DNA of 34,156 bases, from NCBI GenBank assembly GCA_964485815.1, contig CAZAJX010000021.1, forward strand, positions 1 to 34,156, given 5' to 3'. Each line of letters begins with the position of its first letter. Within the stretch, counting starts at the first letter, position 1. This stretch comes from SFLA01 sp964485815. GTDB lineage: Bacteria; Bacillota; Clostridia; Oscillospirales; CAG-382. Shown here one piece after another: positions 21,653 to 29,697 of the stretch. A model generated the notes under the pieces. That model saw nothing but the letters and a program-made list of their open reading frames with translations, ran no database searches and was not told the origin of the DNA. The position numbers and the translations under genes are program-made.

Positions 21653-23575
21653 TCACTCCCTTCCGTCAAGATAAAACGTTCCGTTTTTATTGTAAAAATA
21701 ATGTCTGTCGTTTCCGTATTTCACAAGTCTGACATCGCCTGCCGTAACGTACGCACCCCCGACAGGCAGGGTAACGTTACCTTCAAATACCTCTGTTTCT
21801 ATGCCGTACTTAAACGCCAATTCTCTGACACGCTCATAGATATGAGGAACACGGCCATCGGCAGAGATATAAATTTTATCAATATTCACGGCAGAGAGCA
21901 TATTACAAAGATTGCTCAATCCGTAAGAATCACATTCTGTCATTATGTAAACTTCCAAGCGGGTGCTTCCCGTTTCAAACACCTTGTTTGTAATAACGTA
22001 TGCGCCGCCTGCATCCACAAAAGCGCACTTCCCCTCCGAAGAAACGGTAAGCTGATAACATCCGTTACCGCTGACGCTGTTTACGGTAGCCTTGGTTTTG
22101 CCCACGTACACGTTTGCCAAAACGGAAGCGGTAATACACAAAGCAAAACAGCCCATACATATTCCCAAAGCGGGCAAGCGTTTTTTCAGCTTTACGGAGC
22201 CGATAACCACCACGGATACCGCCGCAATCAGCAAAGCAACAGTCATTCCCGGAATCATTGTGGAAACGGTTGCAAAATGCGGTTTTGAAAAAGCTACGGC
22301 GATTCCGTTGAGCAGACGTAGCAGAATATCCGAAACGTATGCAACGGGAGGAATAAATATGCCGATATATCCGAAGATGACCGCCAGTTCGGAAATAGGA
22401 ATGGCAAACATATTCGTTATGGGTGAGATAACCGAAAATTCACCGAAGGAATAACACACTACGGGAAAAGAAAACAACGATGATACCGCAGAAATTGCCA
22501 CGGATGAAAGCTGTTTTACCGCAAAACGCAAACCGCGTTTTTTAATTTTCGCCACTGCCGCGCCCAATGCGGGGGAAAGGATAATAATTCCCAAAGAGCA
22601 CAAAAATGAAAGCTGCAGGCTTACGGAAAACAGAGAGTACGGGTTGACGGCAAGCAATATTCCCAGTGCCGTGAAAAGAGATGTAAAGCTATCGTTTTTA
22701 TAATTAAAGCTTCCGCCGATAAACACGGCGACACACATTACCGCCGCACGGGACACGGAGGGAGTGAATCCCACGAAGACACCGAACAGCAAGGTAAGAA
22801 ATATACACAGCAGACCGGAATAACGTTTTCCCAATTTTGTGGAAGAAAGCAAAAAATACGCCGACATAAGTATGATCGACATATGGAAACCGGAAATTAC
22901 CAGAATATGCGCTATTCCCGATGACCGATATGCGGAATATAATACAGGGTCGATATCCGAGCTGTCACCCGTAAGCACAGCCTTTGCCACTCCCGAAGTT
23001 TTTGCAGTGAAATTGTTTTGCACGATTCCGTTTACGGTCCGACGAAATTTCTCCAAGGGAGTTTCGCCCTTACCGGAATCGACACGCAAAACGTCGCCCG
23101 ATGCGTAAACGTAAGTACCATAGGCGTACCCGTCAATGCCCGGATCGGAAAAAGCAAGTGAGCAATACACACGGTCGCCGGGTTTAACGTCATACTCGTA
23201 ATCGTAAAACACCCGAATTTTCGTATCCTTGGGAAGCACGTTTCCCGAAGCGGAAATCAAAGACAGAGTGAACCCGTAATTATCCGTTTCCACAACGTCG
23301 CCGGTTATATCTCCCCTGCGGTCATATCCGCTTTCAACCTTACCTTGGACGATATGCGTGCGTACCTCAAGGTAACCCATACCTATAAAAACAGCCAGAA
23401 TAAGCGGAAAAACAATGGCTCTGTATGGGAAACGGCGTACCGCGAAACACACTACGCAAAGTACGCCGATCACTGCAAATAAGACAGCCTCCGCAACGCC
23501 TTCCGTAAAAACCGCGCAAAGGATTCCCGCGGCAAAGGCGGTTATCCAAGATGCCAAAGGTCTTAAACGGAACAT
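21653..23575 (-). CDS. comEC: ComEC/Rec2-family DNA uptake channel with degenerate C-terminal domain
   Basis: ComEC is the membrane channel for single-stranded DNA in natural transformation. The 640-residue protein has N-terminal hydrophobic segments and a DUF4131-like soluble domain (about 60-160, with DRRGDITGDVVETDNYGFTL). The competence domain has the core SGIAHILVISGFHMSIILMS and FVGFTPSVSRAAVMCVAVFI (about 210-285), plus further membrane segments to about 490. The tail (494-640) keeps the outline of the metallo-beta-lactamase-like domain, for example CAFVDAGG. The usual HxHxDH-type metal motif is replaced by MTECDSYGLSNL (about 545-556). It is also shorter than most ComEC proteins (700-800). 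AGGAG lies 8 nt before the ATG. Confidence 0.92.
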   Translation of the reverse strand: MFRLRPLASWITAFAAGILCAVFTEGVAEAVLFAVIGVLCVVCFAVRRFPYRAIVFPLILAVFIGMGYLEVRTHIVQGKVESGYDRRGDITGDVVETDNYGFTLSLISASGNVLPKDTKIRVFYDYEYDVKPGDRVYCSLAFSDPGIDGYAYGTYVYASGDVLRVDSGKGETPLEKFRRTVNGIVQNNFTAKTSGVAKAVLTGDSSDIDPVLYSAYRSSGIAHILVISGFHMSIILMSAYFLLSSTKLGKRYSGLLCIFLTLLFGVFVGFTPSVSRAAVMCVAVFIGGSFNYKNDSFTSLFTALGILLAVNPYSLFSVSLQLSFLCSLGIIILSPALGAAVAKIKKRGLRFAVKQLSSVAISAVSSLFSFPVVCYSFGEFSVISPITNMFAIPISELAVIFGYIGIFIPPVAYVSDILLRLLNGIAVAFSKPHFATVSTMIPGMTVALLIAAVSVVVIGSVKLKKRLPALGICMGCFALCITASVLANVYVGKTKATVNSVSGNGCYQLTVSSEGKCAFVDAGGAYVITNKVFETGSTRLEVYIMTECDSYGLSNLCNMLSAVNIDKIYISADGRVPHIYERVRELAFKYGIETEVFEGNVTLPVGGAYVTAGDVRLVKYGNDRHYFYNKNGTFYLDGRE

Positions 23576-23593
23576 AGGTATCGCTCCTGAAAG

Positions 23594-24160
23594 CTATTTT
23601 TCGGGGAATAAAAGAGGAATGTGCTGAAGGTAGATTATATCCTCACGGTATTCGGCATCGCCTTCCGCAAGAATAGCCATCTTGCCTGCAACAATACCGC
23701 CTGCCTGTTTTACCAGCTTTTCTACTGCGAAAAGGCTTTCGCCGGTGCTGATAACGTCATCAACAATGACCACACGCTTGCCGCGCATACATTCAACGTC
23801 ATCTTTATCTATGTAAAGAGTCTGCTTCTTTGCGGTGGTAATGGACTGAACCTCTACAGCGTGGGGGTCTTTCATATAAAGCTTTGCGGCTTTACGGGCG
23901 ATAAGGTATTTGTTTGTGCCAAGCTGACGTGCCATTTCGTATACAAGAGGAATTCCCTTAGATTCCGCCGTGATGAGAATATCATGGGGAGGAAGCTTTT
24001 TAATAAGCTCAGAAGCGCAGGCAACGGTAAGCTCAACGTCGCCGAAGATAACGAATGCGGCGATGTAAAGATCATCGTTTACTTTGCAAACGGGAAGCTC
24101 TCTGTGAAGTCCCGCAACGTCAAGAGGATAAGTATGAAAGGTTTCGGGATTTATCTTCAT
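23594..24160 (-). CDS. Phosphoribosyltransferase, adenine-PRT-like
   Basis: Type I phosphoribosyltransferase of 188 residues. The PRPP-binding loop RVVIVDDVISTGESL (129-143) is complete, with the acidic pair D134 and D135 and the TGES turn. Upstream is the family helix-strand AESKGIPLVYEMARQLGTNK with YLIARKAAKLYM. These resemble adenine and xanthine phosphoribosyltransferases, which salvage purine bases with PRPP. Substrate choice cannot be read by eye, so no symbol is given. AAAGGATG precedes the ATG. It sits 15 nt after the HIT gene and 18 nt before comEC. Confidence 0.88.
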   Translation of the reverse strand: MKINPETFHTYPLDVAGLHRELPVCKVNDDLYIAAFVIFGDVELTVACASELIKKLPPHDILITAESKGIPLVYEMARQLGTNKYLIARKAAKLYMKDPHAVEVQSITTAKKQTLYIDKDDVECMRGKRVVIVDDVISTGESLFAVEKLVKQAGGIVAGKMAILAEGDAEYREDIIYLQHIPLLFPEK

Positions 24161-24175
24161 AATACAAACATCCTT

Positions 24176-24514
24176 TTAGTTTAATTTTTCGGTAAGTTTT
24201 TTACCGCCGAGTATATGGAAGTGAAGATGTTTTACGGTCTGACCGCCATCCTCACCGATATTGGTGATAACTCTGTAACCGTTCTGTACGCCCGCCGCCT
24301 TTGCAACTGCGGGAATAGCGGAAACCACCTTTGAAACTATATCTATGTTCTCTTCGTTTACACAGTCAAGAGATTCGATATGTGTTTTGGGCACTACAAG
24401 CACGTGTACGGGCGCGGCAGGATTGAGATCCTTAAACGCCAGACAATACTCGTCCTCATACACTTTGGATGAAGGGATTTCACCGTTTATAATCTTGCAA
24501 AAAATACAGTTCAT
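24176..24514 (-). CDS. HIT-family nucleotide hydrolase (HINT-like)
   Basis: A 112-residue histidine-triad protein. The triad is HLHFHIL with H96, H98 and H100, the last His-x-His pair forming the nucleophile site. It starts MNCIFCKIINGEIPSSKVYE and contains LNPAAPVHVLVVPKTHIESL, the standard HINT layout. C3 and C6 of the N-terminal CxxC can join H45 in a zinc site, as in many bacterial members. Such proteins hydrolyse aminoacyl-AMP or other nucleoside phosphoramidates. Its place 11 nt downstream of alaS fits a role in clearing aminoacyl-adenylate, but that is inference. Confidence 0.95.
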   Translation of the reverse strand: MNCIFCKIINGEIPSSKVYEDEYCLAFKDLNPAAPVHVLVVPKTHIESLDCVNEENIDIVSKVVSAIPAVAKAAGVQNGYRVITNIGEDGGQTVKHLHFHILGGKKLTEKLN

Positions 24515-24525
24515 CGTATTTCTCC

Positions 24526-27162
24526 TTATTTAAGCTGTGCGGAAAGGATCTCGGGAAGGGCTTCCATAGCCTCACCCACCTTTTCCACAAACTTACCGCC
24601 GCTGGTTGCGCTATCGGGTCTGCCGCCACCGCCGCCTCCTACTATGGAGGACAGGTTCTTAAGCAGCATGCCTGCGTGTGCACCTGCGCCTACTGCGCTC
24701 TTACCCGCACCGGAAGCAAAGGTAAGCTTGCCGTCGTTTACGGAAGAGAATACGCATACGGCGGACGCATCCTTGCTTACGATACCGTCAATAGCTGTAC
24801 GGAGTGCATCTACGGGAGTGTTTTCAAAGGAGCATCTTACCAGTTTTACAGCGTCCACTTCCACTGCTTCGCCGTATGCGGCAGAAGCCTTGGTGGAACA
24901 GATTGCAACGTTTGCCTTTTCAAGCTCCTTGGTAAGGGACTTGATCTCTGCCTGAACTGCCTCTGCTCTGGTAACTATATCGTTCACGCTGTTTGCTTTG
25001 ATGGTAGCGCGTACCTTTTCGATAGTATTATCCCTCTCGCGGAATGCATTGAGGGCGTTGATACCGGTAATAGCCTCTATACGGCGTACACCTGCGGCAA
25101 CGCCGGATTCGGAAATAATTCGGAACAGACCTGCTTTTGCGGTATTGCAAAGGTGAGTACCGCCGCAAAGCTCTGCGGAGAAGCCGCCCATCTTAACAAC
25201 ACGCACGGTATCGCCGTACTTTTCGCCGAACAGCGCCATTGCGCCGTCTGCCTTTGCTTCTGCGATAGTCTTTACTTCGGTAACGATCTCGTCGCCCTTG
25301 AGTATCTCTGCGTTTACAAGATCTTCAACAAGCATAATTTCTTCGCCTGTCATAGCCGCAAAGTGAGTAAAGTCAAAGCGTGCTCTGTGCTCGTCAACGT
25401 AAGAGCCTGCCTGCTCAACGTGAGTGCCCAGCACCTTGCGGAGTGCCGCCTGAAGCAGGTGAACGGAGGAGTGGTTTCTTGCAATAGCGTTTCTGCGTTC
25501 TTCATCTACTTCCGCAACGCACTTGCCCAGACCGATGCTTCCCTCGGCAACGTAACCGGAGTGGAGATACTGACCTTCGTGAGTCTTCTTGGTGTCCTCT
25601 ACAACGAAAATACCGGTTTCGGTAGTGATAACACCCTTATCGCCAACCTGTCCGCCGCTTTCTGCGTAGAAAGGAGTAATATCAAGAACAAGCACAGCCT
25701 TGCCTGCGGAAAGGAAGTTTACAGCCTCGCCGTCTGCAAGAATATACTTTATCTCGCTTCCTGCGGAAGTGAAATCGTAGCCAACGAATTCGGTGGGAAC
25801 GGTGCGGTCGATAGCTGTCATAACGTCATCGTTCCAGCTGTTATCGCCCATAGCGGCACGTGCTTCGCGGGCACGGCGCTTTTGCTCGGTCATAAGAGCC
25901 TTGAATGCATCTTCATCTATGCCTACGCCCTTTTCGGAAGCGATCTCACGGGTAAGATCAACGGGGAATCCGAAGGTATCGTAAAGCTTGAACAGATCCT
26001 CACCGGAAAGGGTGGTGCCGTTTGCGGCAAGAGTATCTGCAACCATTTTTTCAAGAATGTTAAGACCTGCATCAAGAGTCTGACGGAAGCGGTCTTCCTC
26101 GATCTCGATAGTCTTTTTAATGTAGCCACGCTTTTCCTCAAGCTCGGGATATGCTTTTCCGCTTGCCTTGATTACGGTTTCGCAAAGGTCGGAAAGGAAT
26201 GCGCCCTGAATACCCAACAGCTTGCCGTGGCGTGCGGCTCTGCGGAGTACGCGGCGGAGAATGTATCCTCTGCCCTCGTTGGAGGGAATAACGCCGTCGC
26301 TTATAAGGAAGGTAGCGGTACGGATATGGTCGGTAATAACGCGGATGGATACGTCGTCATCAGCGGTGGAGCCGGTATATTCCTTGCCGGAAATACGGCT
26401 TATTTCGGTGATGATGCTGCGAATGGTATCCACCTCGAAAAGGTTACCCACGCCCTGCATTACGCATGCAAGACGCTCAAGTCCCATACCTGTATCTATG
26501 TTGGGGTTTGCAAGACGGGTGTAGTTGCCCTGTCCGTCGCTGTCAAACTGAGTGAAAACTATGTTCCAGATCTCGATAAATCTATCGCAATCACAGCCGG
26601 GGCCGCAGGTTTCCTTGCCGCATCCGTGCTCGATTCCGCGGTCAAAATATATCTCGGAGCAAGGTCCGCAGGGGCCTGCGCCTATTTCCCAGAAGTTATC
26701 GTCCTTGCCCAGCTTTACTATTCTTTCTCTGGGCACGCCGATCTTGACCCACATTTCCAGAGCTTCGTCATCCTCAAGATATACGCTGGGGTAAAGTCTG
26801 CTTTCGGGAATGCCGAGGTCTTTGGTAAGAAATTCCCACGCCCAGGGAATTGCCTCCTCCTTAAAATAATCGCCAAAGGAGAAGTTGCCCAGCATTTCAA
26901 AGAAAGTGCCGTGACGGGCGGTCTTACCAACGTTATCTATATCCAGAGTACGAACGCACTTCTGGCAGGTAGTAACTCTCTTGCGGGGAGGAACACGCTC
27001 GCCGGTGAAGTAAGGCTTAAGAGGAGCCATACCTGCATTGATAAGAAGCAGCGAGCTGTCGCCCTGAGGCACGAGGGGGAAAGAATCCAGACGGAGATGT
27101 CCCTTGGATTCAAAGAATTTAAGATATCTCTCACGGAGAGTGTTGAGTGATAACGGTTCCAT
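24526..27162 (-). CDS. alaS: Alanyl-tRNA synthetase
   Basis: Charges tRNA-Ala with alanine and edits mischarged Ser or Gly. The 878-residue protein has the class II catalytic domain (TLRERYLKFFESKGHLRLDS, with the motif 2 region RKRVTTCQKCVRTLDIDNVG). The editing-domain zinc ligands are HSSVH (H564, H568) and CGGTH (C666, H670). The glycine-rich C-Ala end is SSIVGGGGGGRPDSATSGGK. Length and residue numbering match the Escherichia coli enzyme closely. It starts 28 nt after the lipoprotein gene with AAAGGA upstream. No T-box leader or promoter is visible in that gap, so it is probably read from the lipoprotein promoter. Confidence 0.98.
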   Translation of the reverse strand: MEPLSLNTLRERYLKFFESKGHLRLDSFPLVPQGDSSLLLINAGMAPLKPYFTGERVPPRKRVTTCQKCVRTLDIDNVGKTARHGTFFEMLGNFSFGDYFKEEAIPWAWEFLTKDLGIPESRLYPSVYLEDDEALEMWVKIGVPRERIVKLGKDDNFWEIGAGPCGPCSEIYFDRGIEHGCGKETCGPGCDCDRFIEIWNIVFTQFDSDGQGNYTRLANPNIDTGMGLERLACVMQGVGNLFEVDTIRSIITEISRISGKEYTGSTADDDVSIRVITDHIRTATFLISDGVIPSNEGRGYILRRVLRRAARHGKLLGIQGAFLSDLCETVIKASGKAYPELEEKRGYIKKTIEIEEDRFRQTLDAGLNILEKMVADTLAANGTTLSGEDLFKLYDTFGFPVDLTREIASEKGVGIDEDAFKALMTEQKRRAREARAAMGDNSWNDDVMTAIDRTVPTEFVGYDFTSAGSEIKYILADGEAVNFLSAGKAVLVLDITPFYAESGGQVGDKGVITTETGIFVVEDTKKTHEGQYLHSGYVAEGSIGLGKCVAEVDEERRNAIARNHSSVHLLQAALRKVLGTHVEQAGSYVDEHRARFDFTHFAAMTGEEIMLVEDLVNAEILKGDEIVTEVKTIAEAKADGAMALFGEKYGDTVRVVKMGGFSAELCGGTHLCNTAKAGLFRIISESGVAAGVRRIEAITGINALNAFRERDNTIEKVRATIKANSVNDIVTRAEAVQAEIKSLTKELEKANVAICSTKASAAYGEAVEVDAVKLVRCSFENTPVDALRTAIDGIVSKDASAVCVFSSVNDGKLTFASGAGKSAVGAGAHAGMLLKNLSSIVGGGGGGRPDSATSGGKFVEKVGEAMEALPEILSAQLK

Positions 27163-27190
27163 TATTTTAAAAATCCTTTCGGTTTCTTTT

Positions 27191-27991
27191 TTACGATATT
27201 GTTTGTGAAGCGTCTTCCGAAATCTCTTCGGATGTTTCTGCGGATACTTCCGGCTTTTCGCCCATTACCGTTCCGCCGGAAACGGTGGCGTTATCGCACT
27301 CCTCGAATGCGTTGGGCGCATACTCCGCACCTGCGGGTATGATAACGGACTGAAGAGTTCCGCAATGATAAAATGCGTAATCCGCAATAGTCTGCACGCT
27401 CTCGGGCAGAGAAACGGAATTAAGGGCATCACACCAGGAAAAAGCGCGGACTCCTATATGGGTAACGGTAGAGTTCCATATTACCTCGGTAAGGGCTACG
27501 CAGTTGTTAAAGGCGTAATCGGGAATGGCAGTCATACCCGAAGGAAGCTTTATGCTCTCCAAGGAAGTGCACCAAGAAAACAGCTTTTCGCCGTAAGAAG
27601 TGCAAGATTCAGGCAAGGATGCACGGCGGAGCGAGGTACAGCAATAAAACGCGGCGTTTTCGATAACCTCTATTCCCTCCGGCACGATAACGGTTTCCAG
27701 ACTCTCGTTTCTGTAAAAGCAGGAAGATCCTATTACCGTAACGGGCTTGCCGTCCAGCTCTGTGGGAATGACTACGTCTTTTTCATCGCCCTTGTATTCT
27801 ATAAGCTCGATATACTTTTTGAATACGTCATAGATATAAAGCTCGTTTTCCTTGGTTTCGATATATCCCGCAGGCTTTTCCACAGTTTCCTGACCGAGAT
27901 ACCCCTTGATGGTCTTAATAAAGCTGCTGTCGCAAGAGCACAGCGATACACATATCAAGGCAACGAGTAAAACAGCGGTTATTCTTTTCAT
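27191..27991 (-). CDS. Surface lipoprotein with BspA-type leucine-rich repeats
   Basis: A 266-residue secreted lipoprotein. The signal peptide MKRITAVLLVALICVSLCSC ends in a lipobox with Cys20 as the likely lipidated residue. After a linker (to about 75) come about six repeats of the LRR_5/BspA type, such as LETVIVPEGIEVIENAAFYC and LTEVIWNSTVTHIGVRAFSW. A Ser/Glu/Thr-rich tail (EVSAETSEEISEDASQTIS) follows. BspA-like repeats often mediate adhesion or protein binding. The ligand is unknown. It is first in the alaS operon, with GGGGAGGAG before the ATG. Confidence 0.92.
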   Translation of the reverse strand: MKRITAVLLVALICVSLCSCDSSFIKTIKGYLGQETVEKPAGYIETKENELYIYDVFKKYIELIEYKGDEKDVVIPTELDGKPVTVIGSSCFYRNESLETVIVPEGIEVIENAAFYCCTSLRRASLPESCTSYGEKLFSWCTSLESIKLPSGMTAIPDYAFNNCVALTEVIWNSTVTHIGVRAFSWCDALNSVSLPESVQTIADYAFYHCGTLQSVIIPAGAEYAPNAFEECDNATVSGGTVMGEKPEVSAETSEEISEDASQTIS

Positions 27992-28038
27992 TTACTCCTC
28001 CCCATAAAGTTAAAGCTTGACACAAAATAACATCTTAT

Positions 28039-28067
28039 ATTATATCACCGCAAATTTAATTTGTCAA
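28039..28067 (-). promoter_or_regulatory. Consensus promoter of the lipoprotein-alaS-comEC-mtaB operon
   Basis: On the minus strand TTGACA (28067-28062), a 17-nt spacer and TATAAT (28044-28039). Every position matches the SigA consensus. The expected leader is about 40 nt, too short for a T-box. It is the only strong promoter I see for the following nine genes. Confidence 0.92.
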
Positions 28068-28078
28068 TTATATTGACA
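28062..28078. repeat. Perfect inverted repeat formed by two divergent -35 boxes
   Basis: TGTCAAT-TAT-ATTGACA: 7-bp arms around 3 bp. The left arm contains the minus-strand -35 and the right arm the plus-strand -35. This may be a by-product of two consensus boxes or a repressor site covering both. Confidence 0.85.
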
Positions 28079-28101
28079 TTCATACATAAATTTATTAAAA
28101 T
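28073..28101 (+). promoter_or_regulatory. Promoter for the AGE-family epimerase
   Basis: TTGACA (28073-28078), a 17-nt A/T-rich spacer and TAAAAT (28096-28101). The ATG is about 41 nt downstream with GAGGTG between. Confidence 0.88.
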
Positions 28102-28142
28102 ATATATACCGACAAAAAGAGATATTATGAGGTGTATGTGAA

Positions 28143-29363
28143 ATGAAAAAGGAAACTTTTGCAAGCTACCGTCAGTTTTACCACGATCAGCTTATGAACG
28201 ATTGTATCCCCTTCTGGGTTGGCAGCGACCTGCTGGATAAAGAAAACGGCGGATACATTACCAGCGTAGACAAAGAAGGCAAGAGCTACAACAACGATAA
28301 ATCCGTTTGGTTCCAGGGCAGATGTCTGTGGACATTCTCCGCACTCCAGAACCGTTACGGCGAAAATCCTCTCTGGAAGGAATATGCAGAAGCAGGTGTT
28401 AACTTCCTTAACGAAAAGTGCGTTGATACAGACAACAGAATGTATTTCACCGTTACTCAGGACGGAAGACCTCTGAGAAAGCGCCGCTATATGTTTTCCG
28501 AGAGTTTTTACGTTATCTCTATGGCTGAATACGGTCTTGCTACCGGCAACAAGGAAGCCATAAAGAAAGCGGAAGAATGCTTTGAGCTTATGCTCAGCAT
28601 TTATCACGATGCAAAGAGCGATCCCTTTAAGATAACTCCCAAGTCCTATGCGGAAACCCGTTCCGACCGCGCATCCGCAGTACCTATGGTACTTGTATCC
28701 TCTGCTCAGGTGCTTCGCCGCTGCGATCCCGAAAAGGCAGATTACTATACCGCAGTTGCTCAGGAAATGGTAGATGCTATCATTAATTATCACTACAAGC
28801 CCGAATTCAAGTGCGTGCTTGAATGTGTAGGTCCTAACGGCGAGTTTATCGATAATCCCGCAGGCAGATGCATCAACCCCGGTCACTCTATGGAAAACAG
28901 CTGGTTCCTTATGAACCAGGCAATATACACCGGCGATAAGGATCTTCTTGAAAAGGCGCTCACTATTCTGGATTGGCACCTTGAATGGGGTTGGGACAAG
29001 CAGTACGGCGGATTCATTTACTTTACCGACGTAAAGGGCAAGCCCTGCGAACAGCTTGAGTGGGATATGAAGCTTTGGTGGGTACACAACGAAGCGCTTA
29101 TCGCAACTCTCCTTGCATACAAGCTTACCGGCGACAAGAAGTACTGGGATTGGTTTGAAAAGATCCACGTTTGGGCATTCGGCCACTTCGCAGACAAGGA
29201 AAACGGCGAATGGTACGGATATCTCCACAAGGACGGCACCGTTTCCCATACCCAGAAGGGCTCTATGTGGAAAGGTCCCTTCCATCATCCCAGATGTCTT
29301 ATGAACTGCGAAATGATTCTTTCCTGGTTGGAAAACGACACCGAACCCACATCCTTGCTTTAA
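28143..29363 (+). CDS. AGE-family sugar 2-epimerase (N-acylglucosamine 2-epimerase-like)
   Basis: Cytoplasmic (alpha/alpha)6-barrel epimerase of 406 residues. Family members interconvert N-acetylglucosamine and N-acetylmannosamine, or glucose and mannose units as in cellobiose 2-epimerase. Expected active-site residues are present: R60 (WFQGRCLWTF), the catalytic His pair H248 (PGHSMENSWF) and H382 (GPFHHPRC), and HNEAL near residue 315. Their numbering matches the renin-binding-protein-type enzymes, which leans toward N-acylglucosamine. By-eye reading cannot exclude cellobiose or mannose activity. It stands alone, with its own promoter and a terminator about 95 nt after the stop. No other sialic acid or mannan gene lies nearby. 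Confidence 0.92.
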   Translation: MKKETFASYRQFYHDQLMNDCIPFWVGSDLLDKENGGYITSVDKEGKSYNNDKSVWFQGRCLWTFSALQNRYGENPLWKEYAEAGVNFLNEKCVDTDNRMYFTVTQDGRPLRKRRYMFSESFYVISMAEYGLATGNKEAIKKAEECFELMLSIYHDAKSDPFKITPKSYAETRSDRASAVPMVLVSSAQVLRRCDPEKADYYTAVAQEMVDAIINYHYKPEFKCVLECVGPNGEFIDNPAGRCINPGHSMENSWFLMNQAIYTGDKDLLEKALTILDWHLEWGWDKQYGGFIYFTDVKGKPCEQLEWDMKLWWVHNEALIATLLAYKLTGDKKYWDWFEKIHVWAFGHFADKENGEWYGYLHKDGTVSHTQKGSMWKGPFHHPRCLMNCEMILSWLENDTEPTSLL

Positions 29364-29458
29364 AAACAATTCATTCGGCGCAGAACCAAAAACGCAATAA
29401 CATAAAAGAATATATGAAAATGCAAAAGTGAGAACTGCGCGTTCCATTATGCAAAGGT

Positions 29459-29495
29459 AAGAAGTCCGTAGTTCACCACGGACTTCTTTTGTTTT
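29459..29495 (+). terminator. Intrinsic terminator after the AGE epimerase
   Basis: AAGAAGTCCGT (29459-29469), an 8-nt loop and ACGGACTTCTT (29478-29488), then a T-rich tail (TTGTTTTT). Confidence 0.92.
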
Positions 29496-29498
29496 TAT

Positions 29499-29589
29499 TT
29501 CATTTGCATTTTTGTAGCCATTTTCGCTCGGGAGGCAGTAGGTTACTACAGCTCCCCACTCGCGAAAAAGGCTTCTGCATCCAAATGAA
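29499..29589. repeat. 91-nt imperfect hairpin element
   Basis: Nested arms pair in order: TTCATTTG (29499-29506) with CAAATGAA (29582-29589), AGCC (29516-29519) with GGCT (29570-29573), TTTTCGC (29521-29527) with GCGAAAA (29562-29568), GGGAG (29530-29534) with CTCCC (29552-29556), and GTAG (29538-29541) with CTAC (29546-29549) around a GTTA loop. Internal loops separate them. It could be a structured RNA in the sigma-factor leader or a small non-coding repeat (MITE-like). No family recognised. Confidence 0.65.
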
Positions 29590-29697
29590 TCGTTTTTACG
29601 TCTTTAATATTTTTTTAAAATATTTTTATTTTTCTTGTAACCTTTTTCCTCTTTGCAAAGTATTATATGTGAAACCACATAAAAGGGAGCACATCTT

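Larger units (their letters stand above)
29364..29697. other. 334-nt intergenic region rich in dyad symmetry
   Basis: From left to right it holds an A-rich stretch with a 17-nt imperfect direct repeat (29420-29436 and 29449-29465, 14 of 17 matching), a terminator (29459-29495), a long imperfect hairpin (29499-29589) and a T-rich run to about 29650. The ECF sigma gene's ribosome binding site follows. A possible ECF-like -35, TTGTAACC at 29635-29642, is followed by TATTAT at 29661, but the spacing is long, so I do not call a promoter. No coding frame is supported here. Confidence 0.75.

Noticed and set aside
24676..27150. 824-codon open frame on the plus strand opposite alaS
   Set aside because: It lies wholly antisense to a certain gene, its product is Cys/Ser-rich low-similarity sequence, and it follows from codon use that avoids some codons. 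No ribosome binding site or promoter.
27163..28038. T-box riboswitch upstream of alaS
   Set aside because: The 28-nt gap before alaS and the 40-nt leader before the lipoprotein gene are too short to hold one, and no terminator/antiterminator pair is present.
28125..29447. 440-codon open frame opposite the AGE epimerase
   Set aside because: Antisense to a gene with matching catalytic residues and a promoter; the reverse translation is featureless.
29499..29589. CRISPR-like or transposon-end interpretation of the dyad region
   Set aside because: There are no regularly spaced direct repeats, no transposase gene and no target-site duplication visible around the hairpin.
29635..29666. Autoregulated ECF promoter TTGTAACC ... 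TATTAT
   Set aside because: The spacing between the two parts is longer than usual, and the sigma's target motif is unknown, so it stays a note only.
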